A DNA stretch of 64,000 bases, from positions 62,001-126,000 of the forward strand of contig JAKOVW010000054.1 in assembly GCA_029781865.1 (NCBI GenBank), given 5' to 3'. This DNA is from Bacteroidota bacterium. GTDB lineage: Bacteria > Bacteroidota > Bacteroidia > Chitinophagales > Saprospiraceae. Under the pieces are notes generated by a model. That model saw nothing but the letters and a program-made list of their open reading frames with translations. It did not search any database and had not been told where the DNA came from. How positions within the stretch are numbered: the stretch's first letter is position 1; every line of letters starts with the position of its first letter. This document shows positions 1 to 9,500 of the stretch, piece after piece. Both the position numbers and the translations under genes were made by a program.

Positions 1-766
1 TGCTGCTCTGATTATAAACTTCATTCGCCTGAGAATAATACAAACTAGCCGGATCAGTAGAAAAATCTTGCGGAATAAATATCGGATTATACGCTGTATC
101 AACAGAAAGAAAAGGCCTGACCGATCCCCAATAAGGCTGAAGTGGCCGGTGGTTATTCATATTGGTCGATTTCCAACTCCAGGGTGAATTTGGAAGATTA
201 TAGTCGGGAAAATTATTGAGATGTGCATTTTCCTGACCATCGGATTTAGCATAGTTAAATATCGCATCTGCCACTTGCCTTCCATAATTTACTGATCTTA
301 AAATTTCAGTCTGATCCGAACTTAAATTTTTATCCACATACTTTTTTTCAAGCAGAAAAATGGAATCAAGATTTGACAATGAAGCGGTTTTGAAAAATTG
401 CTTCATTACACTTGACATACATGCATTGACTACTAATTCCCAATTGTAGCTTGCTGAAGTTTCAAGAACAGGAATACCTGTTCTTTGATATCCGTTAATC
501 AATCCGGAATATGACTTGTTTTCCGGAATTCCAGCCACTACTGACTCGTACAAAGCTAAAGAGGTATAAGCGTATACTCTGGCTGCAACAGGAGCGGTAA
601 AGCCGGGAGTTGTCCTGACCAGAAAACGTTCCAGGTTAATCCATTCAATGGCAACTTCAGATGAATACTCAGATGGCTGATGAATTGTGGAGTTACTGGT
701 CTCTTTCCTGCAAGCTGAAAACAGAATATAGGGAATCAGTACAAAAAATAATTTTGATGGTTTCAT
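1..766 (-). CDS. Vanadium-dependent haloperoxidase/PAP2-type lipoprotein, N-terminal part (cut by window start)
   Basis: Reading from an ATG at 766, the frame stays open to base 1, so about 255 residues are visible and the catalytic C-terminal half lies outside the window. The N-terminus is a lipoprotein signal with lipobox FSAC around residues 16-19. The visible part closely parallels the next gene: both share EWINLERFLV/DWINLQRNLV-type segments, ALYESVVAGIP and YNWEL. That makes it a tandem paralogue of the vanadium chloroperoxidase-like phosphatase superfamily. Active-site motifs cannot be checked here. The role (halide oxidation or phosphatase) is family inference only. Confidence 0.8.
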   Translation of the reverse strand, partial: MKPSKLFFVLIPYILFSACRKETSNSTIHQPSEYSSEVAIEWINLERFLVRTTPGFTAPVAARVYAYTSLALYESVVAGIPENKSYSGLINGYQRTGIPVLETSASYNWELVVNACMSSVMKQFFKTASLSNLDSIFLLEKKYVDKNLSSDQTEILRSVNYGRQVADAIFNYAKSDGQENAHLNNFPDYNLPNSPWSWKSTNMNNHRPLQPYWGSVRPFLSVDTAYNPIFIPQDFSTDPASLYYSQANEVYNQSS

Positions 767-785
767 GTGTTCTATTCAGTTATTT

Positions 786-793
786 CAAAGATA
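786..793 (-). promoter_or_regulatory. Candidate -7 promoter box (TATCTTTG)
   Basis: On the minus strand the sequence reads TATCTTTG, matching the Bacteroidota sigma-ABfr -7 consensus TAnnTTTG, 20 bases before the ATG at 766. No convincing -33 TTTG is seen at the usual distance. Confidence 0.45.
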
Positions 794-991
794 CTCTGAA
801 ATGTCTTGTTTTACTGCAATTAGTAATTAGAATTTACTTAATTGAAGGATGCTATACAACAGGAATTTTGACTTAATGCCTTTATCCTGATTAAAGTCCA
901 AACAGGGCAAAGTCACCACTATAGCTTGTTGAATAAGTAATCCATTGAAAACTCAGTCTCATTCCCTTTTCTTTTAAAATTAATTCCGGTG

Positions 992-2332
992 TTACTTCTT
1001 CAAAGGTATATTCACAATATTTCTACCGATAATTCTTCCCTGGTCTTTTCCTGATTCAATGGCCTGTCGAAAATGAATTCCTCCATAAAGCCTTGATATT
1101 GCAGCTTCATTGGTAATCTCTGAAAAAGAATTAAAAGTGCGTGGACTTCCATCTATATCTGTTCTGGATTCATGTGTATGATCGGTAAATCCATAATTAG
1201 AACCAAAATAATGTTCAAGAACTGTCATCGAAGCAGAAGTTTGCACTGAATGACCGCTGGTATGTTCAGGAAATGAAGGGGTTGTCAGTAAGGTGGTCCA
1301 GCTTGCATCGATGTTTTTATTGATATAGGTGATGGGTCTAAGTAAATTATAAACATATTTGGATTTCCAGCAAGAAATAAATGCATCGTGCACGGCGAGT
1401 CCAACTTTTGAAAACACTTCTGCAGCAATGGCCAGGTCAGATTTTTCCAATTGAAGTACTTGTCCAGCTATTGACATAGAATGTCCGGGTGGTGTTGCTG
1501 TAATTCCAGGGTCATCACTCCAGAATTTTGCAATTTTCTTCTGTTCATCTGTCAAATTTAGTCCGACAATGTATACTTCATTAGCCTGTAGATAGAAAAT
1601 GCTCTTAGGCTCTGTGGAATAAGCATTTGGTGGAAAGGTCTGAATCAATGCACTTGCGGTATCGCTGCCAACAAAAGGTCTGACCTGTCCCCAATAAGGT
1701 TGAAGCGGCTTTGGATTCATTGCGGAAGTTGGTTCCCATTTCCCCGGAACATCCGGAACGACATAATCCGGGAAATTTGAGCTGTATGCTTCGTCTTTAC
1801 CATCCGTTTTTGAATAATTGTAAACGGCTTCTGCAACAGCTCTTCCATAAGCTATAGATCGAGTTACGGTAGCAGTATCCGTTGAGTTGCTATTGATATA
1901 AGTTTGTTCGAGTTGGTCTATCAATGCTAAATTAGCTGCAGAGCTGGTTTTAAATTGGTTCCTCAGCATATAGGCCATGCATGCATTAGCTGATAATTCC
2001 CAATTGTAATTTTTCCCTTTTTCCAGGGAAGGAATATTCTGACCGGTATACTCACTTATTAAACCGGCATAAGATAGATTTTGGGGAATACCAGCAACCA
2101 CAGATTCATACAAAGCCAATGCAGCATAAGCATAAGATCTTGCAGCCACCGGAGGCGAAAAACCACCGGTTGATTGAACTAAATTTCTCTGCAGATTTAT
2201 CCAGTCAATCGCTACGTCGCCTTTATATGAAGAGGCACTATTTAAAATAAAGGGCTCTGCAGTATCCTCCTTACATGAATGAAAAATGATCAAAATAAAA
2301 TAGACCAGGAGAAGGAAACTTAAATTCTTCAT
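992..2332 (-). CDS. Vanadium-dependent haloperoxidase/PAP2-family lipoprotein
   Basis: A 446-residue exported protein with a lipoprotein-like signal ending in FHSC near residue 20. The C-terminal third carries the three motifs of the vanadium haloperoxidase/PAP2 fold: K-x6-RP (K325 to R332), PEHTSGHS (residues 355-362) and SRLYGGIH (413-420). These bind vanadate or phosphate, and the last His is the axial ligand or nucleophile in the family. It lies 225 bp downstream of a tandem paralogue, and a third relative is at 23989-25380. Whether the cofactor is vanadate or the enzyme is a phosphatase cannot be told from sequence. Confidence 0.88.
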   Translation of the reverse strand: MKNLSFLLLVYFILIIFHSCKEDTAEPFILNSASSYKGDVAIDWINLQRNLVQSTGGFSPPVAARSYAYAALALYESVVAGIPQNLSYAGLISEYTGQNIPSLEKGKNYNWELSANACMAYMLRNQFKTSSAANLALIDQLEQTYINSNSTDTATVTRSIAYGRAVAEAVYNYSKTDGKDEAYSSNFPDYVVPDVPGKWEPTSAMNPKPLQPYWGQVRPFVGSDTASALIQTFPPNAYSTEPKSIFYLQANEVYIVGLNLTDEQKKIAKFWSDDPGITATPPGHSMSIAGQVLQLEKSDLAIAAEVFSKVGLAVHDAFISCWKSKYVYNLLRPITYINKNIDASWTTLLTTPSFPEHTSGHSVQTSASMTVLEHYFGSNYGFTDHTHESRTDIDGSPRTFNSFSEITNEAAISRLYGGIHFRQAIESGKDQGRIIGRNIVNIPLKK

Positions 2333-2351
2333 GGCGTAGATGTTTAGTTTT

Positions 2352-2383
2352 CAAAGTTAACAATACGCAAAAAAGAAATCAAA
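2352..2383 (-). promoter_or_regulatory. Bacteroidota-type promoter (TTTG-N20-TAACTTTG)
   Basis: The minus strand shows a -33 TTTG (2380-2383), a 20-base spacer and a -7 TAACTTTG (2352-2359), the consensus for the Bacteroidota primary sigma factor. Transcription would begin near 2345, giving a leader of about 13 bases before the ATG at 2332. This is the best two-part promoter match in the window. Confidence 0.65.
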
Positions 2384-2470
2384 AGTTTTCTAAGCTTTTT
2401 TTAAAAAAACCGATTCAAGATGAATATTAAACCACCCTTAAGTGCATATACGGAAATTAATACGGTCCAT

Positions 2471-2863
2471 TTATTCCGATTTCAGATGACCTTTAAACTT
2501 GTAATTAATATCATTTTGACCTGCTTTCTTCCAAACCATTGTTCCTTCAATACCATTATCCATAGTCTTCCCCTCAATTAATATGGTACCTTCTGTTCCA
2601 CTGGATATGGTACCGGCAAATGAAATAATTCCGTTTGCATAGGACGACTTATACGGTGCTGCCCCAAAACCATATTGGTGACAGGCTTCAGAATCCATCA
2701 TGCCATTCTTAAACACAACCATATCGGGATCCTGTTTCTCCGGATGATTTACATCCCACGTACTTAACTGATAGGTTTTACCATCCAGTGTTTTGTTCAT
2801 GTTTTTACCACAAGCGACAACAAAAACGAGATATAAAAAACCAAATAAATAAAAGCGATTCAT
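2471..2863 (-). CDS. Small predicted lipoprotein, function unknown
   Basis: A 130-residue protein. The ATG at 2863 was preferred over the longer frame (ATG at 2941) because the sequence then opens with a compact lipoprotein signal, MNRFYLFGFLYLVFVVACGK, with lipobox VVAC. The mature part contains short repeated Gly/Thr-rich strands (GTISSGTEGTILIEG) suggesting a small beta-rich domain. No family was recognised. It sits on the same strand as the downstream haloperoxidase and the upstream epimerase but with gaps above 130 bp, so operon membership is uncertain. Confidence 0.6.
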   Translation of the reverse strand: MNRFYLFGFLYLVFVVACGKNMNKTLDGKTYQLSTWDVNHPEKQDPDMVVFKNGMMDSEACHQYGFGAAPYKSSYANGIISFAGTISSGTEGTILIEGKTMDNGIEGTMVWKKAGQNDINYKFKGHLKSE

Positions 2864-3021
2864 TGATTTGAAATTAAAATGTTTAGTAATTTTTTTTATA
2901 AAATGAGCACTGTCTGATTTATTCCCTACGACAATATCCATTCCTATCTAATCTTAATTATGAATTGAAACTAAATTGAATATACCGGTACACTTGCTCA
3001 CTACAATCTCCTCAGGTTTTC

Positions 3022-3651
3022 TTAGTACATCACCAGCGGCATTTTCCTTATATACTGATCATTGTTCAACTGACTCATCATAAAATCTGCTACATCTGCA
3101 CGGGAAATAGTAGCTACGATCCCATTCGCGCTGATGTCTGTTCCACTTCTGTATATCCCGGTGCGCATTCCATTTGTCAATCCGGCAGAGCGGACCAATG
3201 TCCATTGTAATGGACTCGCTCTGATTATTTTTTCCCTGGCTTCATGTCCTGCAGTTTCTAATCTTAATAATAGAGGAGCAAGGACACGAATCAGTAAACC
3301 AGCTTGTTTTCTACTCTCCTTCACATTGATAGCCGACATATAGATCAGGCGGTTTACACCGGACTTCATCATGGCATTGACGATATTGGAAATTCCAATC
3401 ACTACAGATTGATCATACTTAAATGGGCTTGCGGCACCCAAGGTTGAGAAAACAGCATCTTTACCGTTTATTGCATCCCCGACTAAATGATCATTGGCTA
3501 CATCTCCTACAATCAATTCCAATTTGGAATGACTTATTTTCATTTTAACCGGATCTCTGACAAATCCGGTTACCTGATAACCTTTTTCTAATGCTTGTTT
3601 TACCAATTCATGACCAGTAGCACCAGATGCACCAAAGAGGATCAGCTTCAT
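3022..3651 (-). CDS. NAD(P)-binding atypical SDR / NmrA-like epimerase
   Basis: A 209-residue protein starting with the Rossmann dinucleotide motif GASGATGHE at residues 8-16 (GxxGxxG), followed by FVRDPVK, typical of NAD(P)H-binding NmrA-like or flavin-reductase-like atypical SDRs. The central YMSAINV segment occupies the place of the family's strand beta-5, and the C-terminal half is shortened as in the stand-alone NAD(P)H-binding family. The substrate is unknown. It is cytoplasmic, with no signal peptide. Neighbouring exported DsrE-like genes on the same strand are 180 bp or more away. Confidence 0.8.
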   Translation of the reverse strand: MKLILFGASGATGHELVKQALEKGYQVTGFVRDPVKMKISHSKLELIVGDVANDHLVGDAINGKDAVFSTLGAASPFKYDQSVVIGISNIVNAMMKSGVNRLIYMSAINVKESRKQAGLLIRVLAPLLLRLETAGHEAREKIIRASPLQWTLVRSAGLTNGMRTGIYRSGTDISANGIVATISRADVADFMMSQLNNDQYIRKMPLVMY

Positions 3652-3831
3652 TTAAATTCATTGAAATGAAAAAATGCTTAATTGCCTAACTGCTATTGCA
3701 TTACTTATCCCACCGGTTTTACTTTTGGGAATCTATTAAACACATTCATGTAGAAAATAATAAGACTGATATCCAGTTGCGCTACAGTGTTGAATAATCC
3801 TGTTTAAACAATGCTATGATTCAGTATATTA

Positions 3832-4248
3832 TCACCGGGCTGCTTTGATATATCCCCAGCCATCATGTTGGCGGGAAATGATCTCATAAATTCCATCCGG
3901 TACCGTTTTTACTCCAGCCAGTAATTGAGATTTGTCAACCCCATTGTTTTTCATGGCTACCTCACAAACTTTGAAAGAGATATTTTTCTGCCCGGCATAC
4001 TTTATCACATCATCAGCAACTACCGATTTATCCTTGGTAATCATATCCAGCGATTTAGCATAGTAGACTACTTCAATTTCAGCAGTTGGCACCATATTCA
4101 TAATCTCCTTTATCCACCGGATAACCATCTGATGTATCACCGTATCTTTAGATGTTACATCGAACACAACCTTGTATGGTGCTTTTTGAGCAGATAACAC
4201 ATTACCCAATAAAAATGTACATGATAAAATGAAAATAAATCTTTTCAT
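3832..4248 (-). CDS. Exported DsrE-family protein (Sec signal)
   Basis: A 138-residue protein with a Sec signal peptide (MKRFIFILSCTFLLGNVLSA, cleavage before QK). The mature part resembles the DsrE/DsrF sulfur-relay fold: a VVFDVTS first strand, central FKVCEVAMKN with the single conserved Cys, and a C-terminal VPDGIYEIISRQHDGWGYI. The same layout (VCGxAM, then VPSGVxxxxRAQ.. GYI) recurs in the gene immediately upstream, so the two are divergent paralogues. DsrE-like proteins carry persulfide or act as redox/sulfur adaptors; a periplasmic role is inferred from the signal only. Confidence 0.78.
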   Translation of the reverse strand: MKRFIFILSCTFLLGNVLSAQKAPYKVVFDVTSKDTVIHQMVIRWIKEIMNMVPTAEIEVVYYAKSLDMITKDKSVVADDVIKYAGQKNISFKVCEVAMKNNGVDKSQLLAGVKTVPDGIYEIISRQHDGWGYIKAAR

Positions 4249-4337
4249 AAACGAGTATTTTAAAGAAAGTCAACCGTATTACAACTCAACTTTAGAAACG
4301 CACACAATTGACTTCCCGTTAACTAAAAGGAGGTGAA

Positions 4338-5078
4338 TTATCCAGCAAAGATGTATCCACATTTATGCTCTTGCGCACGGCCTAATGCCCAAACACCGGA
4401 AGGAACAATCTGAATACCCGGAATGATATTTGCTTTCCAGTCTTTCATCACATCATCAGCATTCATCTTCATCATGCCTGCGATAACATTTGAATAGACC
4501 ATCATAGCAGCGCCACAAACGCAAAACATAACACCACTTTTTTGTAAATCTTTAATTCCGATATCCACTGCTCCAACGCCAGGCACTTTAAAATCACCGG
4601 GATGTGTATTCCAGAATGGATTCCTTGTCTTGGTTGCGGTTGCAGCATCTGCAGCCTGAAAAGCGGGTCCAAGTTCTCCTGCCTTAAATACTTCACCAAA
4701 ATTATATTTAGCCCACATGCTATCCTGGAAAGCATAGCCTATAGCATCATGTCTAAGTACAACAACTACACCACATTCACTTGAAGGAGTTCCTGTAGAT
4801 TCATTGGTCATTAAGAAAATTTTAGGCCATGCGAATGGCATAATTTCATGAGGACGTGTTGCATCATAAACCACACGGTGCCTTCCTTTGATTTTGTCAA
4901 ACCAAAGATCTGCTTCTCCCTTTGGCGCTGGAGCTTTTCCTTTCATTGGTGGCTTCTGTTGTGCGCCAAGTCTTAATGGCGAGACAACAGACACTAATCC
5001 CAGTGCAGCAGCTCCGGTTGCAAGTTTACCAAGAAAGCTTCTGCGCTTCGTGGTCTGATTTAATTTGTTTTCTTCCAT
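4338..5078 (-). CDS. Tat-exported DsrE-like protein
   Basis: A 246-residue protein when started at the ATG at 5078, which places a twin-arginine leader (TKRRSFLGKLA, then a hydrophobic stretch ending RLGAQ) at the N-terminus; the upstream in-frame ATG (5144) would bury it. The mature part has MFCVCGAAM, the DsrE-type Cys region with an additional Cys two residues earlier, and ends VPSGVWALGRAQEHKCGYIF, matching the DsrE paralogue encoded 89 bp downstream. Tat export implies folding or cofactor loading in the cytoplasm. The function is unknown; I infer a periplasmic sulfur or redox role. Confidence 0.75.
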   Translation of the reverse strand: MEENKLNQTTKRRSFLGKLATGAAALGLVSVVSPLRLGAQQKPPMKGKAPAPKGEADLWFDKIKGRHRVVYDATRPHEIMPFAWPKIFLMTNESTGTPSSECGVVVVLRHDAIGYAFQDSMWAKYNFGEVFKAGELGPAFQAADAATATKTRNPFWNTHPGDFKVPGVGAVDIGIKDLQKSGVMFCVCGAAMMVYSNVIAGMMKMNADDVMKDWKANIIPGIQIVPSGVWALGRAQEHKCGYIFAG

Positions 5079-5174
5079 GTTGTATAGTTTTATGAATGAT
5101 AAATGACGTTTCAGACTAGTCTTCCGGCTATTTACAATTTCCAATTCCTGATAAACCGCATACCGGAATATACT

Positions 5175-5474
5175 TTAGTTCAACACATGAACTTTCATAA
5201 TTTCTCTTTCTGAAGACTCAATCAGTTGCTTAAATTGCATATACCAGTTTTGCCATTCCTTGGTTTTCATTCCTTCCGTTAAATCTTTTTCAAAAGCTGA
5301 CAGGGAATCATATTGATTTTCAAAAATGAGCCTGTAAGAACGCCCGGTAAAATCGGAAAGGACCCGGGTATTGGAAGCTGGCATAATTCCCTGCGCTGAA
5401 GCTTGCTTCAACAAGGTCAATGCATCCTTAAATGCGCCAAACTTTAACTGGAATATATCCCGAACTAAATACAT
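5175..5474 (-). CDS. NIPSNAP-like dimeric alpha-beta barrel protein
   Basis: A 99-residue protein from the ATG at 5474; the longer frame to 5534 adds a poor N-terminus. The pattern MYLVRDIFQLKFGAFKDALTL, then RVLSDFTGRSYRLIFEN and a helix with EWQNWYMQF, fits the ferredoxin-like dimeric alpha-beta barrel seen in NIPSNAP and antibiotic-monooxygenase-type proteins. No catalytic residue can be named. It is the first gene of a run of same-strand small genes (5474 down to 2471). Confidence 0.55.
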   Translation of the reverse strand: MYLVRDIFQLKFGAFKDALTLLKQASAQGIMPASNTRVLSDFTGRSYRLIFENQYDSLSAFEKDLTEGMKTKEWQNWYMQFKQLIESSEREIMKVHVLN

Positions 5475-5700
5475 GATTGATGATTTAAAGGTGAAAATCA
5501 AATTGCTCCACAAAGATCTCTCTTGAACTTTCACCGGTCAATCCCATAAGTATGGGAATGATTAGGTCCGGGGCAAAGGCATCTTTTCTAAAAATTCAAT
5601 TTTTCTTACAAATTGACAAGTTGGAGTCATACGGCAATGATTGGAATGCCTGTTCAATTTGGATCACCACAATAATGTTCTTATTTATACGGCTCTTAAG

Positions 5701-6333
5701 CTATCCCTTCTTGGACAATATTTTTGAAACCGCTTCCGTGGCGGAATGAACCTGCAATTTTTCGTAAATTTTTTTAATGTGCGAGCGAACAGTCTCAAGC
5801 CCTATATTGCATTTATTGGCAATCATTTTGTAACTATGACCCGTTGTGAGTAGATTTAACACTTCTGTTTCTCTGGGACTCAGTCCATATTGGTCTTCTT
5901 TAGGGATGGTCAGATTCTGAAATAACTGGATGACCTTTTTAGCTATGGAAGGAGTCATGGGCGCTCCTCCTGAAAGTAAATCCTTAATTGCTTCTGGTAT
6001 TTTTTCAATGGGCGTATTCTTTAGCAAATATCCTGAAGCTCCTCTGCATATGGCTTCAAAAATATGATCATTGTCTTCAAATACAGTAAGCATCATAACC
6101 GGCAAAACCGGATAATGCTTCCTGATCAATTTTAATCCCTCTAATCCGTTGGTTCCCGGCATTCCAATATCCATCAATACGATTGCGGGTTTCAATTCCT
6201 CAATTTGCGGCACCACCCGATCACAATTTTCAAATGCTCCGATTACCTTAAAGTCTGCGTGAGAGTTGAGAAATGCCACTAAACTGTTTCGCAGGTAGTG
6301 ATTGTCTTCAAAAATTAAGATTCCGGTCTTCAT
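5701..6333 (-). CDS. NarL/LuxR-family response regulator
   Basis: A 210-residue two-component regulator. The receiver domain (about 1-120) has the acidic pair E9-D10, phospho-acceptor D55 in VLMDIGMPG, T83 in the LTVF segment and K104 in LLKN. The LuxR-type helix-turn-helix (about 145-205) begins LSPRETEVLNLL and includes TVRSHIKKIYEKL. It lies downstream of the large sensor kinase on the same strand with a 224-bp gap, so the two likely form one signalling pair. The DNA target is unknown. Confidence 0.9.
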   Translation of the reverse strand: MKTGILIFEDNHYLRNSLVAFLNSHADFKVIGAFENCDRVVPQIEELKPAIVLMDIGMPGTNGLEGLKLIRKHYPVLPVMMLTVFEDNDHIFEAICRGASGYLLKNTPIEKIPEAIKDLLSGGAPMTPSIAKKVIQLFQNLTIPKEDQYGLSPRETEVLNLLTTGHSYKMIANKCNIGLETVRSHIKKIYEKLQVHSATEAVSKILSKKG

Positions 6334-6352
6334 TGCTGAAATAAAGAATGAT

Positions 6353-6360
6353 CAAAACTA
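6353..6360 (-). promoter_or_regulatory. Candidate -7 promoter box (TAGTTTTG)
   Basis: The minus strand reads TAGTTTTG 20 bases before the response-regulator ATG at 6333, matching TAnnTTTG. It suggests that the regulator has its own promoter in addition to any read-through from the sensor gene. Confidence 0.4.
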
Positions 6361-6557
6361 AATCTTTCCTCAGATATATTAATTAACATAAATATGGGAT
6401 GAGAGTTATTCCGAACAATGCATGAATACAATTGCTTGGTTTGCCATTATTCAAAAATTCCTTAGTCTCAACCCCATTAAAATTTTCAAATTGGTTAGTC
6501 CAAACATTTTAATACGATCAGACCAATTAATTGGTATTTATAACAGTTTGCCTATTC

Positions 6558-9500
6558 TTATAAATTTACTTTTAACTCGATTCTGGTTCCAATTCCCAAA
6601 CCGGATTCCAATTTAAAATTTGCACCAAGCTCCACGGCTCTTTCTTTCATGTTTTTTAAGCCATTGCCATTGGTAATTGAATCCGCAACAAATCCGATTC
6701 CATTATCTTCTATAATCATTATAAATTGCGATCTATCCAGCATTAAAACTATTTTTGAATTCGTCGCTTTTGAGTATTTAGCCTGATTATTTAATGCTTC
6801 CTTAAAAATCATAAACAAATCCTTGCGCATGCGCAATGGGATAACTGCCTGATTAGATTTTTCAATGATATCAAATGAAACTTCGATACCAACGGCCTCC
6901 AGGATTTCCGAAGCATATTGCCGCATCCTGCTCCACATCATTTCCGGTTTATCGTTTTCTGGTTTAATAGACCAAATAATTTCATTCATCATTTCCATCG
7001 CTTTGCGTGATGCTGCCTGGACAAACTGAAATAATTCATTTTGATTTTTACCCGTTTTGATTAAATGGTCTGCCATGCTGCTGGTCATGTTGATGCTGCT
7101 TAACGTTGAACCAACTTCATCATGCAAATCCCTGGCGATTTCGAGTCTTAACTGCTGCATATGTAATAATTGCTGAATTTTCATTCTGAAATAGAAATAT
7201 CCTATTAAAATAAAACTCCAGCCAACTATTGCATAAAACCACCAGGTATTCCAAAAGGGGGGCTGAACCATGATGGTTATCTGATCATTTTTTGCACTCC
7301 AGATACCATCATTATTTGCCGCTTTTACCATGAATGTATAAGTACCTCCCGGCAAATTGGTGTAAGTGGTAGTCATTTGACTTCCGCAATAATTCCAATA
7401 TTTATCATATCCTTCAAGATAATAAGCATACCTGTTTTTGGCGCTATTTGTAAAATTCAAAGCGACAAACTCAGGGCTAAAATTATTCTCCTTATAATTA
7501 AGTTCAATGGGCTTTAATCCATTTCCCGTTCTGCTTATCGGAATTTCCTGTCCATGTACTTTTATAGCGCTAATCAGAACTATAGGTGGACTCTGATTTT
7601 TCAGAATGGATAATGGATTACATCCTGTAATCATACTATTTGTTCCAAAATATAGAAATCCATCCCTGCAACACATGGCTGCACCATCCATTCTATTGGA
7701 AGCCAAACCGTCCATCTGTGAATAATTAATTATACTTCCATTCCGCGGATTCAATACACTTAAACCGTTATTCGTGCCAAGCCATAATTTTCCTTCAACG
7801 TCCGGAGTTATAAAAAAAATGTCATTGTTACTCAAACCTTCCGACGTCGTAAATACTTTAAATTCATTTCTATCCGGTCCCATTCTTGCTAAACCGTTTT
7901 CGGTAGCAACCCAAAGAAAACGGTCCGGATCTTCATAGATATCATAAATGTTATTATCCGGTAATGTCCGCGATTGCTTTTTGCTATGTTCAAAATGAAT
8001 AAACTCACCACTTACCGGATTCAAACGACATAAACCCCTGTTTTGAGTCCCAATCCAGATAAAATGATCCCGATCTTCGAGTATACAAAACACGGTGTTA
8101 TCCGGAATTGAATTCGGATTTCCGGTTTGACTTGTATAATGGATTAATTGATTGGCGGATGGATTAAAATAATAAATTCCATCATTTGCTGCTATAAACC
8201 AAAAGTTACCTTTGCTATCCTGGATTAATTTGCGAACATTTTCTATTGGCTTTTGAACAGGCAAATGAAAGGTCTCGACCACTGCCTTTTTCTCGTTGTA
8301 TATATAGATCCCGGAACTTAGACACAAAATCAACCGATCCTGATTGTCATAGGTCATATCTGAAATCCGTAGATCATTGATCGGTGTATGATCTGAACCG
8401 CGCAGAGTAACATAATCAAAGTTGTGCTCTTGCCGGTTGTAATGAAATAATCCAACACCCGGAACCGCAATCCACAAATACTTGGTGGTGTGACTATTCT
8501 TATCTTCCAATATACAGGAAGGTCTCCGGTAAATTGATTTTTCTGTTTTTTGCAAAGGAACTTTCAGTCTGAAAAACTGATGTGACAATTTATCATATTT
8601 ATTCACTCCTTCATCGGTCGCTATCCAGACAATTCCATTGTTATCCCTGAAGATATCATTAATATAATTATCGCTCAATCCCGATGGATTGGAAATATTG
8701 TATTTAATGGTACCGAAATATTTTTCCCGTGATAAATCATACATTATTATTCCGGAACCATTGGAAACAATCCACCACAGACTGTCTTTCAATTGACAAC
8801 TTCCGGTTAAAACGTTTTTGGAAAGTTTATCATCTGATTCAATCCGGACAGGAATTGAATGCACAAAAGAATCTGAATAAACTACTTTATGTAGTCCGCC
8901 ATACCATGAAGTTACCAAAAGGGTATCTTTTTTATATGATGCTATTTTAGTGACTGTCGCCGGGAGATTGAGTTGCTGGTATTCATCCGATTGAATTTTT
9001 GTGGAATGCATTTGACCGGTACATAGATCAACCATAACAAGATCGCTGGTATTTGTGCCTACGAATAAACGGTTACCATGATCCGGAAAAATCCTGGATA
9101 TGGTGTAATTGTATTCCAATGGCAAACTAAAGAAATAAGCTGTTTTAAAGTCACTGTCGAGTAGATGCACTTTAGACTTTGTAGCAAACCAAATCTGACC
9201 AAAATAATCGACCTCTACGGCATGTATCCGATATCGATCTGTTTGCTCAAGTTCTTCAGGAAGGTTAATTTGATGAAACGAATTGTCTTCATATGTAAAA
9301 TAGCACAGGCCTCCATTACTGGCAATCCAGATTTTTCCATCAGGATGAAGACATAGTCCATTAATAATATTGTTCGGAATACTGGTACTGTCTCCTAATT
9401 TATTGCGGAATACTTTGAATGCCTTTCCATCAAACCGGAACAGACCATCGGAACTTGCCAACCAGATAAAACCATAACTATCCTGAATAATTTTTCTAAT

